Assembly (NCBI RefSeq): GCF_018991925.1
Contig: NW_024735304.1
Coordinates: 180,302-244,301, forward strand
DNA: 64,000 bases
DNA from: Homarus americanus
Lineage: Eukaryota; Arthropoda; Malacostraca; Decapoda; Nephropidae
Direction: 5' to 3'
This document shows positions 12,909-24,045 of this stretch, one piece after another. Position 1 is the stretch's first letter, and every line of letters starts with the position of its first letter. The position numbers and the translations under genes are program-made. Below the pieces are notes generated by a model. That model worked only from the letters and a program-made list of their open reading frames with translations, did no database searches and was not told where the DNA came from.

Positions 12909-14575
12909 TTGATAATATTCTCTTTTTGTTGCTTGTTAGCCACAGTGTTTTTATTTTCTGAAAAGTCTCCCCCAGTCCTATATAATTTCGTGACAAAAGA
13001 GGCCATGAAAGAGGAAATTAGAAACGATGTCCTGAATGCTACTGTAAAGCGCAAGGAGAAATACCTGGCCTTTCACCGAGATAGAATCATGGAGAAAGTA
13101 TCGAAGTTGTGTGACACCATCCATAGAACAAACCTCAAGATTATGAAGAAAATCAGAAATAAGCCACAGAAGAGAACCAAAAAGGCGATGAGAGAAATGA
13201 ATATGACAGAGAAGTTAGTTGAAATTGCCCGCGACCGAGGCCTCTCCACCAACGATGTTCTGAAATATGATATTGTGCCCTCTCCTCTCCTCTCCTCTCC
13301 TCTCCTGTTTGACGAAGTTGGACTCATGAGAATGCCTGTGAAGAGTCAACTCATCATTGAGCTGGAACCTCATCTAAAACACGAACAATATTCCTGTCAT
13401 CACCAGCCATTAATCAGCCTTCGTTATAGACTTCATGGCAACTGTCCGTAAAGAAACATTCACTGGACTTTCAGACTTCTCTAATGTTCTTTCAAAATTC
13501 TCATAGACGACTAATGTGTACCAGACTTATGGAAGATGCGATTACGTATTCGACATTTATAGTGGCAACCCCTCTGTGAAAGACAGTGAGAGAATGAAGA
13601 AAACTGACGTGACTCCCATCAATCTTAGTTTGGTTGAGCAGTCAAGACCCCTTCCCAAAGACATGGCCATATTCTGGCCTTCTAACAACAATAAGTCTTC
13701 TCAAAACCGTGACTACATTACTGTGCTCGGCCAGTTCGCTCTACATTAGAAGATAAGCAATGGCGGTGTATATATGGGCATCAAAGCGGAAAAATGACGT
13801 GCCACATCTTCAGTCATCAGTCGAGGAAGCTGACCCCGTTATCCCCGTGCAAATCCTTGACTGTCTTCAGGCAGGATATAAAACTTGTTGTGCTTTCAAA
13901 AGATACTGATGTGATAGTTGCTCTATTGTATCATGTCGGCCGTCTGTCTGCAACAAGGGTTGAAGCAACTGTGGGCGCAAGCTGGAAAAGGTAACACCGC
14001 TTTGTGCCCCTTCATATCCTGCATGCACATCTTGGACTCTGGGTCTTGACCTTTGTACAGTTCTTCCAGCTATACATATTCTTACAGGGAGCGACATCGC
14101 CGGTAAAATCGCTACTAAAAAGATTGCCTTCAAGGCATAAACTGAAAAACTCTTTGGGGGATCGGTAAATCAGCTACTCTTTTTCTCGTGTTGATTCATA
14201 ATGCGGGGTAATACTTCGTAAATGCTTTAAAGTCTTGGAGTAATTCTATACCAGTTTCGTAGATCTGCGAGCTGAAATTTTCCACTACTCGAAATCTGCG
14301 TCACATCAAATCCTGCCACCAACTAACCACGGTCTTGTACCTCACATTCAGCGTACCTTTTATAGCGTGCACATCACCATACCATCACCATACACGCTTT
14401 GAAAAGTTACCTAGAACCTGGGACAGAAGCTAATCCACTAAATTCTAAAGTATGTGGATTTACGTTTGACGATGGATATTTCATTCCTTCAATATCCGAA
14501 AAAATGATTCAGTTGTTTGTGAGTGTGGGAAATGTCATTTTGGTTGCCCACAAAAATTGCTTCGCCATTGTGAGG
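12909..14575 (+). pseudogene. Frameshifted copy of an uncharacterised multi-copy crustacean protein family
   Basis: Long coding-like stretches follow each other in shifting frames, showing a decayed gene of roughly 500 codons. In order: a charged N-terminal segment (12909-13451, with IRNDVLNATVKRKEKYL and RDRGLSTNDVLKYDI); a middle segment (13516-13749, RCDYVFDIY and PLPKDMAIFWPS); a segment at about 13826-13920 reading VEEADPVIPVQILDCLQAGY, then after a shift VVLSKDTDVIVALLYH; LCTVLPAIHILTGSDIAGK (about 14050-14110); then LESYLEPG-like wording and FDDGYFIPSISEK (about 14399-14510). Near the C terminus VCECGKCHFGC (14516-14548) is a Cys cluster. I recognise similar uncharacterised proteins from decapods but cannot name a function. 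The SKDTDVIV patch resembles the core of PIN/FEN1-like nucleases; that is a weak inference. At least five frameshifts or stops make it non-functional. It abuts a LINE directly. Confidence 0.65.
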
Positions 14576-15772
14576 CAACACCACGATAGCATGAACTGCA
14601 GTGCCCTGCACAACGGCACCCAGTCTGAGTCCTTCCCCATCCAAATGGGGGTAAAATAAGGATGTGTACTGGCACCAATTCTTTTCCCTAATTTCTTAGC
14701 TACCTTCCTTACTCGTGCCAGTGCCATTTTAGCCGGCGGGAAGGACATCCACAACCGGATGAAGGAATTTTTCGACATAAAACGATTCCAGGCAGGAATA
14801 AAAGTGTCGGCCACTTCTATCATTGAATTTCAGTATGCAGACGACCTCACCCTCAGAGTTAACATTGAACGCGACCTACAGAAGATCCTGAACACCTATG
14901 CAGATTCAAATTATGCATACTTCGGCCTTGATGTGAATGTTACTTATATAACTCAGATTCTCTTTCAGCCGGCCACTGGTTCAGCCACATCTCCACCATC
15001 CATCCAGGTTAATGATACTACCCTCTCTAATGTTACCCACTTTCAGTATCTTGGCTCCAACCTGTCCACCACCGCGGTCATCGATGAAGAGATTCAACAT
15101 CAGATCAGATGTGTGTCTCAAGCCTTGGCAGACTCTGTACCCGTGTCTTCAGCTGTAGGGAGCTGAAATTTTCTACAAAGTTGCACATGCCAGTGGCCCT
15201 CCATACCCTACTGTATGGCAGCGAGACATGGGTCACATACAGGATGCACCTCAAGTCCCTTGAAAACTTTCATCAGGGTAGTCTACGTTACATCCTCCGA
15301 GTTTGCTGGGAAGACAAGAAAACAAATGCCAGTATTCTCGCTAACACCAACTGTAGGAGCATCGAGGCTACCAGTATCCAAGAACAATTACGTTGGACTT
15401 GCTTTGTTACCCGGTTGAACGACATTAGACAGAGAAAACAGCTACTTGACAGTCACTTAACGAATGGCAAACGTAACCCTAGTGGGCAACGGAAAAGGTA
15501 TAAGAATACGCTTAAGACAAACGTGAAAAGGTGCCAAATCAACCCCTTCATCAGGGAGTCGATCACTCCCCACCGTAACGCTTGGAGGAGCAACACACGA
15601 GAAGGTGGCAATACTTTCGAGTTAGCCTGACTGCATAGCGAGGCAGAGAAGCCCCAGAGCCGGAAAGACGCTGCCGACGCCCCTCCCACACTAGGTGTAG
15701 TCCTCCACATGTGCAACATCTGTGGAAGGCGCTGCCGGTCCGAGTGACAACAAAGTAGTAGTAGTAGCAGAG
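14574..15772 (+). mobile_element. 5'-truncated LINE (endonuclease-RT type), RT C-terminal half
   Basis: Translation gives the palm and downstream part of a non-LTR reverse transcriptase. QMGVK, a stop, then GCVLAP (canonically GVKQGCVLAP) is followed by an intact YADD catalytic motif at 14834-14845, then HFQYLGSNLST, LLYGSETWVTY, RWTCFVTRLND and KRYKNTLKTNVKRCQINP. A frame change near 15115 and a TGA at 15628-15630 break the frame. Past that stop the same frame runs into CNICGRRC at 15712-15735, the C-terminal zinc-knuckle typical of this family. An AGT run at about 15755-15772 looks like the 3' tail. The family resembles RTE-type endonuclease/RT elements, but the clade is uncertain. A longer copy of the same family lies at 56.3-60.1 kb. 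Confidence 0.85.
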
Positions 15773-15959
15773 TGTGTGAAAGTGTGAGTATGGGAGATTG
15801 TGAGTGTGTGTGTGAGAGTGTCAGTGTGTCAGTGTCAGTGTATGAGTGCGAGTGTGTGATTGTGTGTGAGAGCATGGGTGAGTGTAAGAATATGTAGTTC
15901 AGAGCTGAAGACTCCCGAGGAAGATAAGTGTTATCTAAGTTGTTTTGATGAATGTGAGG

Positions 15960-15972
15960 TTGTGTTGATTCC

Positions 15973-16022
<50 letters not shown>
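15960..16022. repeat. (GA)n microsatellite
   Basis: Pure AG tract of about 46 bp at 15977-16022 after a short lead-in. Confidence 0.95.
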
Positions 16023-16026
<4 letters not shown>

Positions 16027-16059
16027 CTCTCCTCCGTTGTTCACCTTTTCGCTTTCATT

Positions 16060-16965
16060 CTTATTATCCTAATCTTGTTCCTTCCCTTTTCAGATCTTCC
16101 CTCCTCCCACTCTTCTTTCCCATTCCTCCGCTCCTTCTCTCCTTTCACCCTATTTCATTCCTCCTACAATTCCCCCCCCCTCCACACCCTCCATCTCCAT
16201 TCCCATTGCTTCTCCTTTAACTGTCCCGCTTACTTTTTCTCTTTTGTCCACCTTCCTTAGCTTCTTTCGCCTCCTACCCTTGTGCTCCTCCTGCCCTACT
16301 CTCTCTCCACCACCACCTCTCCCCCCTAGTCTCTCCCCACCACCTACCTCCCCTAGTCTGTCCCCATCATCTCACTTACTTTCTTACCACCACCACCACC
16401 ACCTCCCCTTACTCTCTCTCCCCTACCACCACTCCCCCTTACTCTCTCCCCCACCACCACCACAACCTTACTCTCTCCCCACCACCAACCACCTACTGTC
16501 CCCCCACCACCATCACCACAGCCTCCCCACCAACCACCTACACCCCACCACCAGCCACCCTACTGTCTCCCCCACCACCCACCACCACAGCTTACTCTCC
16601 CACCACCAACCACCTACTGTCTCCCCCACCACCGGCACCTCTCCCCCACCACCAGCAGCCACCTACTGCCTCCCCACCACCAGCCTGCTGTCTCCCCACC
16701 ACCACCACCTCCCCTTTGCTCTCTCCCCACCACCAACCCACCTACTGTCTCCCCACCACCATCACCCACAGCTTACTCTCTCCCCACCAGCTTCCCTGCC
16801 TCCCCGGCCACCTGTCTCCCCACCCACCCCACCTCCCCTTGCTCTCTCTCCCCACCACCAACCTCCCCCACCACCACCACCACAGCTTACTCTCTCCCCC
16901 CCCACCACCACCACCACAGCTTACTCTCTCCCCCCCCACCACCACCTCCTCCCCTCCCATACACG
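16060..16965. repeat. Polypyrimidine/CCACCA-rich tract, 0.9 kb
   Basis: The left part is mixed C+T. From about 16290 it is an irregular array of CTCTCTCCCCACCACCACCA-type units with unit length varying between roughly 20 and 50 bp. The Pro/His/Leu/Ser-rich frame at 16244-16981 and its shadows are products of this composition, not a gene. Confidence 0.9.
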
Positions 16966-17239
16966 TCACCGTGTCATGTGAATATTAGCGTATAAAAAAA
17001 CAACATCTCGGTTGTCTTATGAAACTTCCGCGTAACATGCAAAGGATGACTCATCTTAGTCTGTGTCGTTGATGAATCTATGATGACATCACCAAAGCGT
17101 CAGTGACATCGTCTGCGAGGTGAGAAAGAGGGGAACAGGTGAGGAACGGAAGGAAAGTGATGAGGCAACACAGTGCTCGACCACATACTTGAGTCAGTAT
17201 GGGCGTTTTTCGGTCACTACCTGAATCCACGGCCAATAT

Positions 17240-17242
<3 letters not shown>

Positions 17243-17297
<55 letters not shown>

Positions 17298-17310
17298 GTC
17301 TGTCTGTGTG
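17243..17310. repeat. (CT)n then (GTCT)n microsatellite
   Basis: CT dinucleotides to about 17293 run into a short TGTC tetranucleotide stretch. Confidence 0.95.
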
Positions 17311-17504
17311 TTTCTTTCTGTCTTTCTCCTTTCATCTGTCTTATCATTATTATTATTATTATGTCTATCATCATTCATCGTTATCATCACCACTACATTA
17401 TCATTATCGTAAGTATTAATCATCATGACTCTCATAGCCACCAATGGACCGATTCATTGTGCCTAGGGAGGTTTGCATGGTACGCAGGGACCAAGTCGTC
17501 ATAT

Positions 17505-17745
17505 TCAAGGGGTTAAATCATCGTATTAAAGGGGTTAAGTTATCGTTTCAAAGGGTTAATCCATTGTACTCAATGGGTTAACACCTTGAATATAATGACT
17601 TAACTCTTTGAAGACGATGACAATATCCTCAGTACGATAAATTAACCCATTAGTATGATGACTTCACCTATTAAGTATGATGATTTAACTCCTTGGGTTA
17701 AATGCCTATCAACGTACTCACGATCATGTCATCGTACTCCAAGGT
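17505..17745. repeat. Degenerate GGGGTTAAGTCATCGTACTCAA minisatellite with inverted units
   Basis: Left units read AAGGGGTTAAATCATCGTAT. From about 17585 units occur in the opposite sense (AATGACTTAACTCTTTGAA, ATGATTTAACTCCTTGG). The same family occurs at 8.14-8.36 kb. Confidence 0.7.
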
Positions 17746-17749
17746 CATT

Positions 17750-18610
17750 GATATCTAGCTGAGAAATTAGAGGTATTGACATTTTTTACCCTATTAACGG
17801 CCTTAATTATCATCTACTCCGTTAGCATTATCATCATTATGACATCTCTCATCATCTCCATAATCACCTTCACTATCATCATCATCATTTACCCGGGTAG
17901 CTGATGACGTCACACGAAACATTAGTGCTGAAGCGACGGTCTTGACAAATGGCCTGAAATACTGAACTGTGCTAATATGTTTGTTGTGTATTGCAAACTT
18001 GGCTTCCATTCAACAAAACATACGGACCCACTCCAACCAACATAAGTGTTACTTGATGAATAGTGACATTTTATTAATAACTAAAGATGTATATAATCAA
18101 GGCATTAGTAATGTTAAAGAGAACATAACGATATATTCAACAACTATCTGGAAGGAAAACATATCAAATTGTTTACATGTACAAACTTATTATTAATCGT
18201 AGGACCACCTCCTTAATAACCCAACCCCAAGTATTATTGATAATTAGCTTGAGTACATGTAGTAAAAATGTCTTTGAGGTGACTAATTGATATTAAAAGA
18301 AATTAAAGCGGGTAATTATAAGTCTGTCAAATATTTTATTTTTGTTTTATAAAATTAAGTAGCCAATCACACGGGACTATAATGAGCGGACGTGTCAAGG
18401 AGTCGCCCGCAGCTCATAAAGAGACTCTTAGTGTTAGTTAATACCGTACACATCAAGTCGCTTGTTGTGGCTGGTAGTCTGCCATCCATCCGACCTTTGT
18501 AAATTTTTCACATCTTCGATATCTTTAAAACTATCAATTCGATTATGCTGAAACTTAAGAAAAATATTATTTGTATGATTATCTGTCAAAGGTTCATCTG
18601 ACGTCATCTT
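17750..18610. other. Unassigned intergenic sequence
   Basis: An ATC/TCATC-rich stretch lies at 17810-17890. A CCAATCA word at 18364 and a moderately GC-rich patch at 18370-18430 could be promoter-like, but no gene follows that I can identify. Confidence 0.35.
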
Positions 18611-18611
18611 A

Positions 18612-18692
18612 GACCCCTTTCACACGAGCGTTTTTTATGTCGAGCGATTTAGAAATCAATGGAGTTCAGTGGACGTCTGTGTGAAAGGTCCC
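18612..18692. mobile_element. Small foldback / MITE-like element
   Basis: CCTTTCACAC (18616-18625) pairs perfectly with GTGTGAAAGG (18679-18688), and pairing continues imperfectly outward (GACC/GGTCCC) and inward (GAGCG/ACGTC). The arms enclose about 53 bp. This is typical of a tiny MITE with terminal inverted repeats; no superfamily can be assigned. Confidence 0.45.
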
Positions 18693-19043
18693 TTTGGACT
18701 CCCTTAATTTGAAGCATCACCCCCAAAACTTTGTACAAATACTTCTTGTGTTGCCTCTTTTCAACCTTGTACTTGTACTCACTCTGATCATTCTAGATGG
18801 TTGTTAAGATTTTGTTGTTTGAGATTATGTTATACGACAAATGATGTTCACTCAGAGTATTCTTTTTTTCAAGTGTTATTATGAAAAATTAACTTTTCAC
18901 TAAAAATCTACTGTTAGTTTTCTCTTTCGAAGTATTTTACACTTCATTATTAGTACCGTAGGGTAACATAACTCTGAGAAAAATGATGTGAAATTGTCAT
19001 TTAACTCTGGGTGCTATATGACCTTATGTCTAAATACACACAC

Positions 19044-19048
<5 letters not shown>

Positions 19049-19137
<89 letters not shown>
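19049..19137. repeat. (TA)n microsatellite
   Basis: Pure TA tract of about 88 bp, the left of two that flank a 115-bp hairpin-bearing spacer. Confidence 0.97.
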
Positions 19138-19139
<2 letters not shown>

Positions 19140-19143
19140 CACA

Positions 19144-19199
19144 GGAAACAACACCTTAGCTTTAGTCTTTATTCTAGCTAAGGTGCTCCATTGTTTTCC
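19144..19199. other. Inverted repeat between two TA tracts
   Basis: CACCTTAGCT (19152-19161) and AGCTAAGGTG (19176-19185) form a perfect 10-bp stem around a 14-nt loop. The stem is extended after a small bulge by GGAAACAA and TTGTTTTCC. It may be a foldback element. Confidence 0.6.
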
Positions 19200-19250
19200 T
19201 TTTTCCTGAGTGATTTTACCAAGATTTATCTTATCCACGTCCATTGTGGA

Positions 19251-19252
<2 letters not shown>

Positions 19253-19334
<82 letters not shown>
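19253..19334. repeat. (TA)n microsatellite
   Basis: Pure TA tract of about 82 bp, the right-hand partner of the tract ending at 19137. Confidence 0.97.
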
Positions 19335-19338
<4 letters not shown>

Positions 19339-19462
19339 AAGCAAGAACAAAGCAACACTATCAACACCAAGAGCGAAAAACACAACAGCATAAAAAAAAC
19401 ATCAATTGAATAAACAGCAAAGATATTAACAACTTTATGCAGCCGCTGCCATAGGTCATGAA

Positions 19463-19475
19463 TCACACACACACA

Positions 19476-19508
<33 letters not shown>
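19463..19508. repeat. (CA)n microsatellite
   Basis: CA tract with one TA interruption, about 45 bp. Confidence 0.95.
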
Positions 19509-19601
19509 GGTTCCACTCATTGATTACTATGTAAATCGTGCGATTCACTAGCCATTCTATCATTGCATAAAATATTAACTTCCCAATAACAAATATTTGC
19601 G

Positions 19602-19671
<70 letters not shown>
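19602..19671. repeat. (GT)n microsatellite
   Basis: Pure GT tract of about 70 bp, opposite in sense to the CA tract 100 bp upstream, so the two could pair. Confidence 0.97.
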
Positions 19672-19673
<2 letters not shown>

Positions 19674-19794
19674 GGGAGGTATAATAAGTGATCGTAGATT
19701 GTAACGTATCATTGACTAATTAAATAATTTACAGCTACATTTCTATTAATATTTATGGGATTGATTCCAGCACCTGTAGGATCTAGTTACCCCA

Positions 19795-19855
19795 CACACC
19801 TGTACCTGTAGTTCACACCTGTACCTGTAGTTCACACCTGTACCTGTACGTGTAA
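19795..19855. repeat. 17-bp tandem ACACCTGTACCTGTAGTTC
   Basis: About three units of CACACCTGTACCTGTAGTT with a truncated, altered last unit. Confidence 0.75.
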
Positions 19856-20020
19856 CTGGTCTTATCTAGATGAAATTTGGATTTATTTTCCCCGTGGTGT
19901 TGTCAAGTAAGGGGGATCTAACACCTTCTGGGGGTTAAGGTTGATTCTCTTATGTTTTTCTTTGTTTAGATCCTTTTACCGTCTTTACTGGTGGTCTTAT
20001 TGTTGGTGTTCGATATCAAC

Positions 20021-20853
<833 letters not shown>

Positions 20854-21112
20854 TACTGCTATGACTCTCCTCACACCGCCTACTGACTCATACTGCTATG
20901 ACTCTCCTCACGCCGCCTACTGACTCATACTGCTATGACTCTCCTCACGCCGCCTACTGACTCATACTGCTATGACTCTCCTCACACCGCCTACTGACTC
21001 ATACTGCTATGACTCTCCTCACGCCGCCTACTGACTCATACTGCTATGACTCTCCTCACGCCGCCTACTGACTCATACTGCTATGACTCTCCTCACGCCG
21101 CCTACTGACTCA
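20854..21112. repeat. 37-bp tandem repeat, exactly 7 copies
   Basis: Seven units of exactly 37 bp (259 bp) begin TACTGCTATGACTCTCCTCA and end CGCCTACTGACTCA. The only variation I see is CACACCG versus CACGCCG at one position. Every unit ends in TGACTCA, the AP-1 consensus. Near-identity implies recent expansion. Confidence 0.97.
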
Positions 21113-21359
21113 CCTTATTTACTCTGTCTTGCTTAATACTCAATTTAATACTGATCTTCGTCTAAATGATGGGAAGAGTAATACGTGATAAATGAAGACA
21201 CAGTGAATATCTATACGTGTATATTAATGATCTATAATTCAAGCTGGAAATAATAAGTATTGTTTGGTATACTAATGAACATGACGCAGTCGCTGAGCTG
21301 TCTTCCTAGCGGTCATTAGCCAGGCTCTGAGATAAGCACCTGAAGCTTACACTGAGAGA

Positions 21360-21837
21360 ATTCTTCAATTTAAACTTATGACAGAACTTTGAGTTACACT
21401 AAAGTTGTTCACATTACGATCAAAGCCTCGAGTTACATTCATGCTGTAACCTGATAGACTGTAACAGGTTGGAACAGCTGCAGTAAGTCACATAATAGGT
21501 CGTATGTTAAAACAGTGTATGTGTTACTTCTCGTTACAGGTAGAAATGCGAGTTGTGACAGTGAGATTACGTTACGTTACAGGATACGGTACAGCACTGT
21601 GGTCATGATAACAGGATCATATCACTTTATGGGCTGTAACAGTTAGAATCTCGTTACATAAGGTGCTGTCAACAACATGGCATCAAATAGTGTTACTGCC
21701 TATGACAATGGAAAATTATTGTGTTACATAATGTTATCGTTGGAGTCACTTCACGTTTGGCTTTGTAACAGTGGACTAATGTCACACTGGAAGTTGTAAT
21801 AGACGATTTATGTTACATTGGGTGGTGCAAATGTGTT
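21360..21837. repeat. Diverged GTTACA..TGTAACAG repeats upstream of the 32-bp array
   Basis: Words such as GTTACATT, GTGTTACA and TGTAACAG recur every 35-50 bp, and the last units grade into the 32-bp array (TCACACTGGAAGTTGTAATAG). This looks like the old, unhomogenised edge of the same minisatellite. Confidence 0.65.
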
Positions 21838-22890
21838 CAGGTCACACTAGGGGTATATAACAGAGGGTTGACGTCACACTAGAGGTATATAACAGAGGGT
21901 TGACGTCACACTAGAGGTATATAATAGAGTGGTTGACGTCACACTAGAGGTATATAATAGAGTGGTTGACGTCACACTAGAGGTATATAACAGAGGGTTG
22001 ACGTCACACTAGAGGTATATAACAGAGGGTTGACGTCACACTAGAGGTATATAACAGAGGGTTGACGTCACACTAGAGGTATATAATAGAGTGGTTGACG
22101 TCACACTAGAGGTATATAACAGAGGGTTGACGTCACACTGGGGGCATATAACAGAGGGGCTTGACGTCACACTAGGGGTATATAACAGAGGTGACGTCAC
22201 ACTAGGGGTATATAACAGAGGGTTAACGTCACACTAGGGGTATATAACAGAGTGGTTGAAGTCATGTACCAGAGGTACATAACAGAGGGTTGACGTCACA
22301 CAGAGGTATATAACAGAGGGTTGACGTCACTAGGGGCACATAACAGAGGGTTGACGTCACACTAGAGGTATAACAGAGGGTTGACGTCACACTAGGGGCA
22401 CATAACAGAGGTTGATGTCACACTAGGGGTATATAACAGAGTGGTTGACGTCACACTAGGGTATATAACAGAGGGTTGACGTCACACTAGGGTATATAAC
22501 AGAGGGTTGACGTCATACCACTTGACGTCACACTATGGGTATATAACAGAGTGGTTGACGTCACACTAGGGGATATAACAGAGGGTTGACGTCACACTAG
22601 GGTATATAACGGAGGGTTGACGTCACACTAGGGTATATAACAGAGGGTTGACGTCACACTAGGGGTATATAACAGAGGGTTGACGTCACACTAGGGGTAT
22701 ATAACAGAGGGTTGACGTCACACTAGGGGTATATAACAGAGGGTTGACGTCACACTAGGGGTATATAACAGAGGGTTGACGTCACACTAGGGGTATATAA
22801 CAAAGGGTTGACGTCACACTAGGAGTATATAACAGTGGTTGACGTCACACTAGAGGTATATAACAGAGGGTTGTCGTCACACTACGGGTT
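21838..22890. repeat. 32-bp minisatellite with TGACGTCA and TATATAA in each unit, ~33 copies
   Basis: The unit is 32 bp (for example the starts at 22681 and 22713), with 31- and 33-bp variants. Almost every unit carries GTTGACGTCACACTAG, containing the 8-bp palindrome TGACGTCA (the CREB/ATF consensus), then GGTATATAACAGAG. Variant classes (CTAGAGG, CTAGGGG, CTAGGG, and CACATAACAG in place of TATATAACAG) are clustered, so the array grew by local duplication. The edges (22890-22990) decay into diverged units. Whether any copy binds protein is unknown. Confidence 0.95.
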
Positions 22891-23129
22891 GTTACAGCAG
22901 GTCCATGTCACACTAGGCGTTGTAACAGAAACGGGGGAAGGGGAGTTAAGGCACATTACAGGGCGTTATCACCGTGACGGGTCTTGACTACATCCGTAAC
23001 GTAACCCTGAGCTCGGCCATTGTTATCATAATTCCATTGTTATGTTAATAATGTTTGTGAGGACCGGTGAAAATAACCACCTCAGTAACAGCCTCGACTA
23101 CCCCCCCTCCTCCCCCGATCACCTGCCTC

Positions 23130-23450
23130 GTGTGTGTAGTAGGGTAGGGGTGAGAGGGGGTGGGGGGTGGGGAGTAGGGTGGGTGGGGGGGGAGGGGGGG
23201 TGGGGAGGGGGGGGGGGGGGTAGGGGTGGGGTGGGGGGTGGGAGGAGTGGGGTGGGGAGGTGGGGTGGGAGTGAGGGTGGGGTTGGGAGTAGGGGTTGGG
23301 AGGGTGGGGTTGGGGTGGGGGGTGGGGGATTGGGGGTGGGGGGAGTTGGGGTGGGGGGTGGGGAGGGGGGTGGGGCAGGGGGGGGGGGGAGGGGTGGGGT
23401 GGGGGGTGGGGGGGAGAGGGGCTGAGGAGGGGGGGAAGGGGGGTGTCTAT
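23130..23450. repeat. G-rich GGGGTGG tract, strong G-quadruplex potential
   Basis: About 320 bp that is nearly all G and T/A on the plus strand, with dozens of runs of three or more G, in GGGGTGGG, GGTGGGGTTGGG and GGGGGAGG words. Frames rich in Gly/Val or Pro/His are artefacts. Confidence 0.9.
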
Positions 23451-23589
23451 CATTGCAGACTTCTGAAAAATATGGAGAGAGAGAGAGAGAGGGGGAAGCA
23501 ACATATATCCATCCTTTTAGAGCAACTTGTGGGGAATGTTGAATAATTTATTCTTGATGGGAGACGATAAGATAGAGAAACATAAGCCT

Positions 23590-24040
23590 CACCCCTCCTC
23601 CACCTCCTCCTCCCCCCACCTCACTCCTCCCTCCACCCCACCTCCACTCCACCCCCCCATTCTTCCACTCTCACCCCCCACCTACCCTCCACTCCTCACC
23701 CTCCGCCTCCCTCACCCCTCCCTCCACTCTCTCCCCTCCACTCTCTCTCCCTACCTCCTCTCACCCCTCCCTCCCCCTCTCCTTCCTCCTCTCACCCCCA
23801 CCTCCCTCTCACCCCTACCTCCTCTCACCCCTACCTCCACTCCACCCCCTCCTCCACCTCCCTCTCACCCCCACCCCTCACCCCTCCTCTCCACCCCCTC
23901 CTCCACTCTCTCCCTACCTCCCCTCTCCCCCTCCCCACTATCCCCTAACCTCCCTTCCTCCACTCTCTCTCCCTACCTCCACTCTTTCCCCCTCCTCCAC
24001 TCTTTCCCCCTTCCTCTACTCTCTATCCCTCCATCCACAC
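23590..24040. repeat. C-rich CCTCCACC/CTCACCCC tract
   Basis: About 450 bp of nearly pure pyrimidine plus A, with repeated CCTCCACTC, CTCACCCCTACCTCC and CTCTCTCCCTACCTCC words. It continues after 24300 on the far side of an inserted LINE end. It is roughly the complement of the preceding G-rich block. Confidence 0.88.
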
Positions 24041-24045
24041 TATCA

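Noticed and set aside
16244..16981. 245-codon Pro/His/Leu-rich open frame
   Set aside because: Composition follows entirely from the CCACCA/CTCTCC tract; no start context, splice signal or domain.
22000..23000. CRISPR-like array (regular 32-bp periodicity)
   Set aside because: Units are contiguous with no unique spacers, and the sequence is eukaryotic; it is a minisatellite.
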